The notes beneath the pieces were generated by a model. That model worked only from the letters and a program-made list of their open reading frames with translations, ran no database searches and was not told the origin of the DNA. Shown in pieces: positions 14,296-22,832 of a stretch of 28,968 nt of DNA (position 1 is its first letter; the number at the start of each line of letters is the position of its first letter). The translations under genes were made by a program, and so were the position numbers. This DNA comes from a virus: the IMG/VR virus record IMGVR_UViG_3300031521_000286, positions 1 to 28,968 of that record. One strand, given 5' to 3'.

Positions 14296-14358
14296 TCAAC
14301 AAATAATAAACAAAATTTGTTTTTTGATATAAAATAGATAAACAAAAATATTTATATT

Positions 14359-15150
14359 ATGTCTAAAATAAATGAATTATCTTTTTCTATTAAAAAAGAA
14401 AGCATGTCACAGTTGATTGATGTACTTAAAGACCTATCAAAACTAAATGATAAGGTACTACTTAAAATAGATAAAAAGAATACATTAATATATTCAACAG
14501 TTGGAAATGGTAATGCTATAAACGCATTCAAAAATTTTATATTTAAGACTGATGATATATTTAAAGGAATGGGTGACTTTGATGAAACCATCCACTTTAT
14601 TATAAAAAGTGGAAAACAAATGTGTAACACATTAAGAATTATAGCAAGTTTTGATTCTGATGTGACGGGTAAGATTTTCTTTGATAGTGTTGGTACCACT
14701 GTATATGCTGATAGATTATATTTAAAAGTTGGTTCTAAATTAAGACAAAACTTTTATGGTGGTGATCCAAGGTCAATGAATATTAATATTAATATAAGCG
14801 ATATTAAAAAAATTGCAAATGTTGAAAATGCAGATTATTCATTCGATTTAGAAAGTGATGATTTTGATAAAATTAAAAAACTTTCATCATCCGAAGATGT
14901 AATAAATATCTACTACTTAAATGTTTATGAAAAGAATGAAAAGTTTTATATATCAGTTGGTGAAGGTCCTTGGGATATCACAGTAGCAGAAACAGAATAC
15001 AATAGACCTTGTTCATTAGCATTTCCAAAGAAGTATTTTAAAAGTATAAATTTAGTAAATAAAACTGTTAAAATTCATGTGTTTGATAATATGATATTAG
15101 CAGTAACCGAAAATAGTAACTTATTAATTAGTGTAGAAATAACAGTTTAA
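14359..15150 (+). CDS. Probable sliding clamp (PCNA/gp45-like), 263 aa
   Basis: The length and the two-domain beta-alpha-beta layout fit a trimer-type DNA clamp. It begins with a strand and helix (INELSFSIKKESMSQLIDVLKDL). The C-terminal part (INIYYLNVYEKNEKFYISVG, then LAFPKKYFKSINLVNKTVKI and a closing strand ending LLISVEITV) follows the order seen in T4 gp45. Pairwise identity is low, so the call rests on layout and context next to the terminase and ExoX-C gene. A clamp tethers the polymerase and in T4 also activates late transcription. A weak hairpin with a T-run (14298-14325) precedes it. Confidence 0.6.
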   Translation: MSKINELSFSIKKESMSQLIDVLKDLSKLNDKVLLKIDKKNTLIYSTVGNGNAINAFKNFIFKTDDIFKGMGDFDETIHFIIKSGKQMCNTLRIIASFDSDVTGKIFFDSVGTTVYADRLYLKVGSKLRQNFYGGDPRSMNININISDIKKIANVENADYSFDLESDDFDKIKKLSSSEDVINIYYLNVYEKNEKFYISVGEGPWDITVAETEYNRPCSLAFPKKYFKSINLVNKTVKIHVFDNMILAVTENSNLLISVEITV

Positions 15151-15168
15151 CAATTTAATATAATAAAT

Positions 15169-15309
15169 ATGGAAAATGATATTGATGAACAAACAGAACA
15201 GTATTATGATAATCAACAAATAAAACATTTAAAATCAATTAAAACCGATTTTTATGCAATTGGAATTGTTTTAGTTATTGGACTTGTTTGGTATTTCCTT
15301 TCAAAATAA
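15169..15309 (+). CDS. Small tail-anchored membrane protein, 46 aa
   Basis: A short gene with an ATG 18 bases after the clamp stop and TAA at 15307-15309. The first 28 residues are polar and acidic (MENDIDEQTEQYYDNQQIKH); residues about 29-44 form one hydrophobic helix (FYAIGIVLVIGLVWYFL) followed by SK. This is the layout of a C-tail-anchored inner-membrane protein. It could be a holin-like or other membrane-acting small protein; nothing decides this. It ends right before the bidirectional terminator at 15311. Confidence 0.6.
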   Translation: MENDIDEQTEQYYDNQQIKHLKSIKTDFYAIGIVLVIGLVWYFLSK

Positions 15310-15310
15310 A

Positions 15311-15343
15311 AAAAATCCCTACCGAAAAAGTAGGGATTTTTTT
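15311..15343. terminator. Bidirectional terminator between convergent genes
   Basis: AAAAATCCCTAC (15311-15322) pairs perfectly with GTAGGGATTTTT (15330-15341) around a 7-base loop, with A and T tracts on both sides. It ends the + strand replication/packaging unit and the - strand fibre operon. Confidence 0.95.
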
Positions 15344-17552
15344 ATGTGTGTAAATATGTAAATGTTATTTTATCCACTGTTCCTAAATCATATCCTGATA
15401 CGGGTTTTGAATTAAAATAGTTCCAATATAATAAATCACCCATTTTAATATTTGTTAAAACTTTTTTGGTTCTTCCACCATCATCTGAAAAATAACATTC
15501 ACATGCTTCATCATTTCCTAAAACTGCTTGTAGACCATTAATAGTAATTAACACACCCGAATTTGTAGAATTACCCGATAATAAAGGTGTAATACACGCT
15601 AACCTATTAGTTGTAGTAGTATTCAATGCACTCATGTTTATATTAGTAGTTGAAATTTTACTTATATAATCAGTTGAATTTATTTCTGTAATTAAACCTT
15701 CTAAATATAAATCCCTTGCAATTCTATTTGATTCTTCAATAGATAACATTGTTGATAAACTTGTTTCACCTGATACATTCAAACCACTGAAATCAATAAG
15801 TGTTAAATCACCATTTTGTTTTCGTAAAGTTAAAATACTTCCTTCTAATTCACCATCATTATAAGCTGTCCTATCTTGTAAAGATACAATTTCAATAGTA
15901 TCATATGTACCATCTGTTTTTGTAAATTTAAGAAGTCCATTTACTTCATCAACATTAGCATCAATAAAAGAATTATTATCAATTATAAAACTCTTAATTA
16001 TTGTTTCTAAATCAACACTTATATATTCAACACCTTCTTTATAAAAAATTAAAGTATTTGTAGTATTATCAAAGGTAACATCAGTAAGTCCTGTTTCATT
16101 GTTGATAATTGTTGATAAATCAATAGTAGTTAAATCACCATTTTGTTTTTTAAATGTTAATATATTATCTTCTAATATAGCATCATTATAAGCTGTTCTA
16201 TCTTGTAAACTTGCAATTGTAATTATATCATATGTTCCATCAACCTTTCTAAATTTAAGAAGTCCATTTATTTCATCTACAATAACATCAACAAATGAAT
16301 TATTATCTATTATAAAATCATTTATAATAGATTGTAAATCAATTGTATTATATAATAAACCTTCTTTATAAAATGATAATATATTAGTACTTTCATCAAA
16401 TTGAACATCTGTAATACCAGTATTTATCATTAATAAACTTAAATCAATAGTTGTTAAATCCCCATTTTGTTTTTTAAATAATAACATACTATCATCCAAA
16501 TAAACATCGTTATATGCAGACCTATCTTGTAATTCAGTTAATGATATCGTATCTGTTGTTCCATTAGCACGTGTAAATATAAGTTGATTAGTTGTAAGAT
16601 CAACTTTTGAATCAACAAATGAATTATCAACATTTAATATAATATCATTTAAATCCAATGATAAATAAGATTTTCCATTTTTAAAGAATGTTAAAATAGT
16701 TGAATCTGAATCATATGTAACATCACTAACACCATTAGCTACATCACTAAGTGGACTTAAATCAATTTCGTAATTATTACCGTCATATCTATTAACTGCT
16801 AATTTTTTTGTTGATGGATTGAATTGTATATTAGTTATAGTTTCAGTTATCTGTAATGTACTTAAATCTAATCTTGCTTCACCAATCGTGTTTTTATTAA
16901 ACACAATATTATTATTTTCATAAACAGCACTGTTGAAATATTTATCGGAAACATCACTTACATACTTACCAGTATATTGAAAGAAAGATGCTTTAATTGA
17001 ACCCCAACCCAAATCTTTAGGTGTATATTCTTCTTGAAATGAAACAATACCCGAATAATAATTTACAACCCAATTTCCTTCTGTTATAAATATTTCCGAA
17101 CCTGGTGTTCCTGATGTAGCATCATCACCCCTATATAATCTTAGTCTATATCCATTACTAATTTCATTCGTTAATTTATTTACAACATCTTCGGGTGCAA
17201 TAAACGGTCTTATATAAATTCCACCATCAGATACTTTACCCCTTTTATCAATTGGATATGAATTATCATAATAAAAACCATTTTCTATATATGAATATGA
17301 TTGTCCATTTGATCCATATATTTGATCCAATGGTACATTAATATAATTTGTTACAGAAGAATTAATAATTGATTCATTTTTAGCATCAGTGTAAGTAGAT
17401 GCAAAGGATATTGCATCAGTCCATATTTCATTTGTTTTTACTGTATGTGATGATTTATATCTACTTTCATAAATATTTTGATTTGCTTCTGTCATCACTT
17501 TTCCAAGTGAATGAAAATATGCTACCTTTCTTTCATATGTTGAAGAATCCAT
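15342..17552 (-). CDS. Tail fibre-like protein with three 108-residue repeats, 736 aa
   Basis: Residues 1-230 form a unique N-terminal region, probably the attachment part. Residues 274-378, 379-487 and 488-592 are three repeats; each has a (T)DVxF...F(Y)KxG...IDL unit, NSF(V/I)D, LLKFxKxDGTYD, then LQDR(T/S)AYND and FKKQNGDLTTIDLS. These are strings of beta hairpins, as in fibre shafts. Residues 634-736 are a C-terminal module shared with the protein at 19359 (ING, ECYFSDDGG, GDLLYWN, PVSGYDL). It is the last gene of the minus-strand operon, 21 bases after 17574. A long trimeric fibre whose C-terminal module may bind the receptor is the likely role. Confidence 0.75.
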   Translation of the reverse strand: MDSSTYERKVAYFHSLGKVMTEANQNIYESRYKSSHTVKTNEIWTDAISFASTYTDAKNESIINSSVTNYINVPLDQIYGSNGQSYSYIENGFYYDNSYPIDKRGKVSDGGIYIRPFIAPEDVVNKLTNEISNGYRLRLYRGDDATSGTPGSEIFITEGNWVVNYYSGIVSFQEEYTPKDLGWGSIKASFFQYTGKYVSDVSDKYFNSAVYENNNIVFNKNTIGEARLDLSTLQITETITNIQFNPSTKKLAVNRYDGNNYEIDLSPLSDVANGVSDVTYDSDSTILTFFKNGKSYLSLDLNDIILNVDNSFVDSKVDLTTNQLIFTRANGTTDTISLTELQDRSAYNDVYLDDSMLLFKKQNGDLTTIDLSLLMINTGITDVQFDESTNILSFYKEGLLYNTIDLQSIINDFIIDNNSFVDVIVDEINGLLKFRKVDGTYDIITIASLQDRTAYNDAILEDNILTFKKQNGDLTTIDLSTIINNETGLTDVTFDNTTNTLIFYKEGVEYISVDLETIIKSFIIDNNSFIDANVDEVNGLLKFTKTDGTYDTIEIVSLQDRTAYNDGELEGSILTLRKQNGDLTLIDFSGLNVSGETSLSTMLSIEESNRIARDLYLEGLITEINSTDYISKISTTNINMSALNTTTTNRLACITPLLSGNSTNSGVLITINGLQAVLGNDEACECYFSDDGGRTKKVLTNIKMGDLLYWNYFNSKPVSGYDLGTVDKITFTYLHT
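15777..16733 (-). repeat. Three tandem repeats (about 105-109 codons) in the fibre gene
   Basis: The units run 16733-16419, 16418-16092 and 16091-15777 on the minus strand. The block coding for LQDRxAYND recurs at about 15854, 16181 and 16505 with a period of 324-327 bases, a multiple of three, so recombination between units would keep the frame. The two downstream units are most alike at the DNA level. Confidence 0.85.
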
Positions 17553-17573
17553 TTATATTATTATTTTTTATTT

Positions 17574-19340
17574 TTATACCCAATAACTATCTATTATACC
17601 TATACCACCTATATATTTATTTACAGATGCAAAAGTATATTTTATTCTTAAATAACAGTAATTGGATGAACCACCATAACCTAATGTGAATCTTAATGCA
17701 TTGTTATTTATTAATCCTGTTCCAAATGCATAATCATTATTATCAATCCTACAACCTTTACCATTTGTTATAACACTACCATCATATAATTTATTTAAAC
17801 TAAACCATGTTGCACCTTTATCTATACTTATATCAACACCAACCCTATTGTTTGTAATATCACTTTCAGTAATATTATAATCACTAAATTCTATTATACC
17901 ATTAGATATACTACGTCCATCAGTACTGAATAATCTATAATAATATCTAACACCTACACATAAACTATAATCAGGTTCACTTATGAAATTATTATATAAT
18001 GTGAAATTATTTTTAGGATAAACTAATCTATTAGCTAAAACTTGTAACCCTGTTCCACCGTCATATGTTATTAAACTTTGTGTACTATCCCATGCTGATA
18101 AAGTACTATCTAATCTTTTTGTTTCACTTATGAATTTTTCATTACTTCTATTTGAATCATCTACCAATGTATCAATAATATACGGATATGTAGGTGAATC
18201 TTTACTCATAACTAAACCCCAATCATATAAGTTAGCAGTTATTTTTATATCATTAATACTATTTGTTGTGTGATTCCATGATGTATTATTAACCTTGTTT
18301 ATAGTCCAATCATTTTTAAGATAAGATACATTATTTGAATTGTATTTTGTGTTCCATGTGCTATCATAAAAAGTATCAAATGCACCACCTTCACCATTAA
18401 CTAATAAATTTTCGGTAAATGTATTTGTTCCAACTACTTCTAATTGTTTTGTTAATGGATACGTTAAATTATTTAAATCGTTTATCCCTGAAATATTAAC
18501 ACCTAACAACGAATTTTCTGTTAAAAAATTAACACCACTTAAAGTTTTCAAAACATAAGGTGTTGATACTGATAAACTTAAATTATTAGATACTGTTATA
18601 GATGCTGTGTCTGAATCAATAAATAAATCATTTTGTGAAAATGTATAAGAACCATCAACACCATCATTATGAATAATTGAAATTGAAAATCTACCACCAT
18701 TAGGTAATATATTATACATTTTTAAACTAACTATTAAATTTGCTTTGTATTTATTTTTATCCATGACAAAGTTTGATATTGTATATGTTATGTTGTTGTC
18801 AGTGATAGTATTATTACTATTTAATATTATTTCATGTGAAGTTAATATACTTGTTCCATCTGCATCATAAACGATTGTTTTAATAGTCGTGTCGATGCTT
18901 ATAATGCTTATCGGATCAACTGTTGTATAAGATAATGAATTAGTACCCTTAACGGTTTTAGCTACCGTAGAAGCACCCCAATTACCTATTTTGAATGGAA
19001 CACCTTCTGATGTTGGTAAAGAAATATATCTATCAGCTAAAGTAGGATTTACAACTAATGAATTTGTTAATCCGTCAGATGTATTAAAATGAGAAGCATA
19101 ATCAACAGGTGCAATATATATGTTAACTTTTTTACTTATTGAATCATCTACATATGCGTACACACCACCACCAATAAAATTAATCGCTGTTACATCTGTT
19201 AATATTTCTTCCCCTTCATCAATAATTGTTATACCCTTACCCAAACTACCTACTAATTCATCAACATATCCTTTTGTTGTTAAATCATCTTGTTCTATTG
19301 GGGTTTCACCTATTATTTGTTTACTTTTAATTCTTGGCAT
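17574..19340 (-). CDS. Tail fibre/adhesin structural protein, 588 aa
   Basis: The N-terminus has LTTKGYVDELVGSLGKGITI (residues about 20-40), the TTKGYVD signature found at the head of many phage tail fibres and related virion proteins. FNTSDGLTNSLVVNPTLADR and YISLPTSEGVPFKIGNWG follow. The rest is Asn/Ser/Thr-rich beta sequence with possible sandwich domains, and the C-terminus (FTLGYGGSSNYCYLRIKYTF) looks like a jelly-roll tip. It overlaps no gene, starts 18 bases after the 19359 gene and is followed after 21 bases by the repeat fibre, so the three form an operon. Confidence 0.7.
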   Translation of the reverse strand: MPRIKSKQIIGETPIEQDDLTTKGYVDELVGSLGKGITIIDEGEEILTDVTAINFIGGGVYAYVDDSISKKVNIYIAPVDYASHFNTSDGLTNSLVVNPTLADRYISLPTSEGVPFKIGNWGASTVAKTVKGTNSLSYTTVDPISIISIDTTIKTIVYDADGTSILTSHEIILNSNNTITDNNITYTISNFVMDKNKYKANLIVSLKMYNILPNGGRFSISIIHNDGVDGSYTFSQNDLFIDSDTASITVSNNLSLSVSTPYVLKTLSGVNFLTENSLLGVNISGINDLNNLTYPLTKQLEVVGTNTFTENLLVNGEGGAFDTFYDSTWNTKYNSNNVSYLKNDWTINKVNNTSWNHTTNSINDIKITANLYDWGLVMSKDSPTYPYIIDTLVDDSNRSNEKFISETKRLDSTLSAWDSTQSLITYDGGTGLQVLANRLVYPKNNFTLYNNFISEPDYSLCVGVRYYYRLFSTDGRSISNGIIEFSDYNITESDITNNRVGVDISIDKGATWFSLNKLYDGSVITNGKGCRIDNNDYAFGTGLINNNALRFTLGYGGSSNYCYLRIKYTFASVNKYIGGIGIIDSYWV

Positions 19341-19358
19341 TATTTATTATTTTTTTGT

Positions 19359-19964
19359 TTAAAATATTATTTTAACTAAATATACAAAATCAATTAAATC
19401 TGTTTCATCAAGTTTATATCCCGACACTGATTTATTCCAATATAGTTTGTCACCAATCCTTTCATCACCAAGTATCCTTTCTGTAATACCATCTACTGAA
19501 AAATAACAATCAAATGGATATACTTTACCACCAACACTCACTTCTACACCATTTATAAAAACCTTTACCATTGAATACGGTGCGGGTATTTCCCTAATTG
19601 GTGTACTACAAGCTAACGCACCATCAAAAGTTGAAACATTTGCTTTCATGTTTAAATTTAATTTTGAAAAAACTGTAATTTGATTGTTTACTGCTGTTAT
19701 ACTACCCGAAAACATATCTAATAATTCCTGCTTTATTCCACTAAGTCTTACTAATGCTGAACTTGCTTCTGCTGATGTTTCAAAATCTAAAACTATATCA
19801 GCTATACCTGGACTTTTAATTATTACCAAATTTGAATTTTTATAAAATACTGAAACACGTGGGTCAACACTATATTTTAATGTAGAAGATTTATCATATA
19901 TTTTTATTTTCACATCACCTTTAACAGGGTTTGTAACAAATGTTTTTAAATCATAATTTGCCAT
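19359..19964 (-). CDS. Virion protein sharing the fibre C-terminal module, 201 aa
   Basis: Residues 1-85 are a beta-rich domain ending in a helix (ALVRLSGIKQELLDMF). Residues about 101-197 match residues 634-736 of the repeat fibre at 15342: LNLNMKANVSTFDGALACST aligns with its TNINMSALN...LACIT, then FING, DCYFSVDG, GDKLYWN and VSGYKL. The small protein is therefore a short carrier of the same end module and could be a tip, a chaperone-like partner or a simpler adhesin. It has its own late-type promoter (19981-20000) behind a terminator and leads the fibre operon. Confidence 0.7.
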   Translation of the reverse strand: MANYDLKTFVTNPVKGDVKIKIYDKSSTLKYSVDPRVSVFYKNSNLVIIKSPGIADIVLDFETSAEASSALVRLSGIKQELLDMFSGSITAVNNQITVFSKLNLNMKANVSTFDGALACSTPIREIPAPYSMVKVFINGVEVSVGGKVYPFDCYFSVDGITERILGDERIGDKLYWNKSVSGYKLDETDLIDFVYLVKIIF

Positions 19965-19980
19965 TATTAGTGTTACTTAT

Positions 19981-20000
19981 TTTATAATATATATAAAAAT
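19981..20000 (-). promoter_or_regulatory. Late-type promoter motif (minus strand)
   Basis: The minus strand reads ATTTTTATATATATTATAAA, starting at the T-run of the terminator at 20001-20036 and ending 16 bases before the ATG at 19964. Confidence 0.5.
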
Positions 20001-20036
20001 AAAAACCCCATGATATTTTTATATCATGGGGTTTTT
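20001..20036 (-). terminator. Strong rho-independent terminator
   Basis: AAAAACCCCATGATAT (20001-20016) pairs perfectly with ATATCATGGGGTTTTT (20021-20036) around TTTT, the longest stem in the window. It ends the 20054-20530 gene on the minus strand, and its T-run leads into the promoter for 19359-19964. Confidence 0.9.
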
Positions 20037-20053
20037 ATAAGTGCTTTAATTTA

Positions 20054-20530
20054 TTAATCTAAAATAAGCATAAATTCTAAATTTCTTAATTGTTTTTCAG
20101 AAATTTCTTCTGGTAAATCTTCAAATGCAAGTTTCTTAAAATCAAATGTTAATTCTTCTTCCATTAATGAATTATATTCTTCCATTTGTGTGTATCTATT
20201 TTTAACGTCTTCTTCATATTCATCTGACAATTTCTTCAATTCTTCATTAAATACATCCATATCAATGATTTTATATTGGTCATTTTCTGTAATAGGATTT
20301 CCTTCATCATCTTTTTCTGAATGGTAAATACATAAATCAATTCGTTTTGTTTCAAATTCTTTAAATCCTTCTGATGGTTTTAGAATTTCTTCGAAAATTA
20401 ATTTATCTTCTTCTATTTGTGATTCAATTTTCTTTCTATTTTTCAAAACAGTAAATGCAAATTTTACACCTTTAAGTTCACTTACTTCATTTAGTGTGTT
20501 TAAAATTGCGGTAATATCATTTCTTTTCAT
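20054..20530 (-). CDS. DUF1617-like small phage protein, 158 aa
   Basis: The frame is open to 20593, but that extension lies in the terminator and promoter; ATG 20530 gives MKRNDITAILNTLNEVSELK. The sequence has the style of the DUF1617 phage family: an N-terminal helix, FAFTVLKNRKKIESQIEEDK, then DDEGNPITENDQYKIIDMDV, a helix, and a C-terminus with FEDLPEEISEKQLRNLEFML. The family is small, helical, of unknown function and often encoded near tail genes. Assignment is by pattern only. It is a single-gene unit between two terminators. Confidence 0.6.
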   Translation of the reverse strand: MKRNDITAILNTLNEVSELKGVKFAFTVLKNRKKIESQIEEDKLIFEEILKPSEGFKEFETKRIDLCIYHSEKDDEGNPITENDQYKIIDMDVFNEELKKLSDEYEEDVKNRYTQMEEYNSLMEEELTFDFKKLAFEDLPEEISEKQLRNLEFMLILD

Positions 20531-20544
20531 AATTTTAATATTGT

Positions 20545-20568
20545 TTTTATTTATTATATAAAAAAAAG
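20545..20568 (-). promoter_or_regulatory. Late-type promoter motif (minus strand)
   Basis: The minus strand reads TTTTTTTTATATAATAAATA, the T-run being shared with the terminator at 20561-20600. It lies about 15 bases upstream of ATG 20530 and argues for that start rather than 20593. Confidence 0.5.
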
Positions 20569-20600
20569 TATATTTTGTTTTAAAAAAATACACTTTTTTT
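20561..20600 (-). terminator. Rho-independent terminator (one mismatch)
   Basis: AAAAAAAGTATATTTT (20561-20576) pairs with AAAATACACTTTTTTT (20585-20600) with one mismatch and an 8-base loop. It lies 16 bases after the stop of the adhesin gene at 20616. Confidence 0.6.
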
Positions 20601-20615
20601 TAAATTATTTTATCA

Positions 20616-22067
20616 TTATTCAGTTACATTTATCGTTTTACGATAAGTGATATTGTTTCCTGATAAATCGGTTGCTGAATAAGTTACGTAATATACACCT
20701 ACTGTTGGTATATTCATATATTCAACGCTATTTATATCTGTTATAGTTACAGTATAATCAATTGTTTTAATTTGACTCAAATCTTTACTTGTTATTTCAG
20801 GTAATATAGAATTAATATTATCAGTAACTGAAATTACAGTCTTAGCAGTAATATCTTCTTTGGATATACCTAACGATTGATTTGAAGCATCCGTTGTTAT
20901 TGACATAGGAATTATATCATTTTCAGATACAAAGGTCACAACGGGTTTAGTAACATCAATAACTAATATAAAATTCATTATTGAAGTGTTATTAGCATAA
21001 TCTGATATAGATAATAAAATAGTATAAGAACCTTCTTCATCTATTTGTACTAAATTAACCAATTCACCATATCGTCTTATTTGAACTGCTAAATTTTTCT
21101 TATCTATTTCACCATCTCTTTCATCATTAACTGATAATATGAAATAATTTATTATATCTTTAGGATAAACAATAAATTTATTAGCAAGATTACCATTAAC
21201 ATGCATAGTATAAATATATTCAATAACAGGTAATACACCAACATTCATTGTTATTGATGGTGGTACCGTATCTACACCAGGTAATTCAGTTGTTAAATTT
21301 CTATTTAATGAATCTTGCATTGACCAATGTATTCTTGAATTTGCTTGATACATTTCAAATCTACTTAGAAATTCTAAATAAATAGTACTATCTGTTTTAG
21401 TATCTATTCTTACTAAATTGCTTTTTTCTTCAACTTGAATATTATCTATTTCAGTATAATTTAAATATAATGATACATTACCTTCATAATCAAGTAGTAT
21501 AAACTGTGTTGAACCATGATTATTAGTTGTTATATTAAATATACTATCAGTTGTGATGTTATTATGATATAACCCTTTCATTTTTATGATATTAGATGTT
21601 AAGTTATCACTGTCAATATCACTTTGTGTTAAATTACCAACCATTACATCAATGATTACCGTATAATCACTTGGATTATTAAGATATATTTGTGGAATTC
21701 TTTTTGTTGAATTACCCGATAACATCATTAATTTTCCAATATATTTTAAATCAGTTAAATTAGTATCAAAATAATATTCGATATATTGGTCTTCTTCTAT
21801 TAAAAGATATGGATTAACTTCATCATATGTTACTTTCAATAATAAAAATGTAACACTTTGACCTAAAAATCCATATAACAATGGTTGACCAAATGAATTA
21901 GGGTTTAATACTATTCTACTTGTATATTGTGATTCATACTGCATCTCTACACCTGCTAAATCAATTTTACCCAAAAGGTTTGGACCTTCTGTTGCTATAA
22001 ATGAACAATTATAAGGTTTTATAATCCTTGAAGTTTTTCCAAGCAATTTATTTTGTTGTACGTACAT
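20616..22067 (-). CDS. Adhesin-like virion protein with Ig-type (DUF5011-like) repeats, 483 aa
   Basis: The C-terminal half has bacterial Ig-like repeats: a PPSITMN strand near residue 275, then GSYTILLSISDYANNTSIMN near 352 leading to VTKPVVTFVSEND, and GVYYVTYSATDLSGNNITYR at 457-476, which is the GxYxVxYxaxDxxGN signature of DUF5011/HYR-type domains. The N-terminal half is beta-rich, with FIATEGPNLLGKIDLAGVEM. Such modules on phage tails usually help the virion hold on to cell surface sugars or proteins. It starts 9 bases after the tagged gene at 22077 and ends at a terminator. Confidence 0.7.
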   Translation of the reverse strand: MYVQQNKLLGKTSRIIKPYNCSFIATEGPNLLGKIDLAGVEMQYESQYTSRIVLNPNSFGQPLLYGFLGQSVTFLLLKVTYDEVNPYLLIEEDQYIEYYFDTNLTDLKYIGKLMMLSGNSTKRIPQIYLNNPSDYTVIIDVMVGNLTQSDIDSDNLTSNIIKMKGLYHNNITTDSIFNITTNNHGSTQFILLDYEGNVSLYLNYTEIDNIQVEEKSNLVRIDTKTDSTIYLEFLSRFEMYQANSRIHWSMQDSLNRNLTTELPGVDTVPPSITMNVGVLPVIEYIYTMHVNGNLANKFIVYPKDIINYFILSVNDERDGEIDKKNLAVQIRRYGELVNLVQIDEEGSYTILLSISDYANNTSIMNFILVIDVTKPVVTFVSENDIIPMSITTDASNQSLGISKEDITAKTVISVTDNINSILPEITSKDLSQIKTIDYTVTITDINSVEYMNIPTVGVYYVTYSATDLSGNNITYRKTINVTE

Positions 22068-22076
22068 TTTAGTTAT

Positions 22077-22367
22077 TTATTTTTTATTCATGAATTTTTC
22101 TAAATCTTCTTCTGTTATGTAATATTTACCTGCTGAATCTTCACCACCACCTAAAACAATTTTACCTGTTGCATCAACATTACTCCATGAATGATTTCTA
22201 AAATTTTTAAACATAAATCTTCTTTCTTCATCAGTAAGTTCTCTTTTAAAAGGTTCTACTGGTCTTGTGAATTTATCAAAACTTCTTTTAGGAAAACTTT
22301 CATTTTTAATACCCAATTCACTAAAATCACCACCAAAAAATTCTGTTATCATTTTAATATGTTTCAT
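22077..22367 (-). CDS. Hypothetical protein with tag-like N-terminus, 96 aa
   Basis: Begins MKHIKMITEFFGGDFSEL. MKHI resembles the start of the 3793 and 4542 proteins, and I-T-E at residues 7-9 or F-S-E at 15-17 could serve as prohead-protease sites. The remainder is basic, with SFPKRSFDKFTRPVEPFKRE, and ends in an acidic helix. It sits inside the minus-strand virion operon behind a late-type motif. It may be a head or baseplate component or another packaged protein; the tag match is weaker than in the left-hand cluster. Confidence 0.65.
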   Translation of the reverse strand: MKHIKMITEFFGGDFSELGIKNESFPKRSFDKFTRPVEPFKRELTDEERRFMFKNFRNHSWSNVDATGKIVLGGGEDSAGKYYITEEDLEKFMNKK

Positions 22368-22379
22368 TATAAATATATT

Positions 22380-22398
22380 TTTTTATTATATATAAAAT
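22380..22398 (-). promoter_or_regulatory. Late-type promoter motif (minus strand)
   Basis: The minus strand reads TTTTATATATAATAAAAAA, 12 bases upstream of ATG 22367. It is nearly identical to the motif at 5517-5536. Confidence 0.5.
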
Positions 22399-22405
22399 TT
22401 TTATT

Positions 22406-22822
22406 TTAAATATTAATCTTTAAACTAACAAATACCTTATCTTCTTTAGTAGTTATCCTATCAATTAAAGTATAAATTAAAATAGTTCTATGTTGAAGCT
22501 GCTCTAATAAATAATCAATAATTGTAGTTTCTAATTCTAACAAACCTTCTTCTGATTCTAAGTGGTCATGCTTTTCAAATGTGAATGTAATAGTTATTAC
22601 ATCAGTTGGATTAGATGTTAGATTAAAGTTATCAAGTTTAGATAATAACTTTAAATTAGTTGATAAATATGTTTCACCATTAATGTTAACTAAAGATAAA
22701 TCTTTTTCATATACTACTTTACTTAAAAATTCTGCATATTCACACATTTTTCCAATTTTTTCTTCATTGGTAACACCCAATTCTTCTATAATAGGTATCC
22801 ATTTTTTTACTGCTTTTGCCAT
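22406..22822 (-). CDS. Hypothetical protein, 138 aa
   Basis: The frame is open to 22894, overlapping the upstream gene, but ATG 22822 (MAKAVKKWIPIIEELGVTNE) lies 10 bases after that gene's stop and is preferred. It begins with a basic helix, continues with a helical EKIGKMCEYAEFLSKVVYEK and then beta strands (DVITITFTFEKHD), a helix (LLELETTIIDYLLEQLQ) and a final beta hairpin. It looks like a compact virion-operon protein; no family is recognised. Its position suggests assembly or a minor structural role. Confidence 0.65.
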   Translation of the reverse strand: MAKAVKKWIPIIEELGVTNEEKIGKMCEYAEFLSKVVYEKDLSLVNINGETYLSTNLKLLSKLDNFNLTSNPTDVITITFTFEKHDHLESEEGLLELETTIIDYLLEQLQHRTILIYTLIDRITTKEDKVFVSLKINI

Positions 22823-22832
22823 TTTTATAATA

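Noticed and set aside
15777-16733. CRISPR-like repeat array
   Set aside because: The repeats are long (about 325 bases), coding and diverged, with no short direct repeats and unique spacers.
17399-17689. Plus-strand open frame at the junction of the two fibre genes
   Set aside because: It is antisense to the fibre starts and has the hydrophobic low-complexity composition of a shadow frame.
20531-20593. Longer start for the DUF1617-like gene
   Set aside because: The extra 21 codons fall in a terminator and the late-type motif; ATG 20530 is well placed behind that motif.
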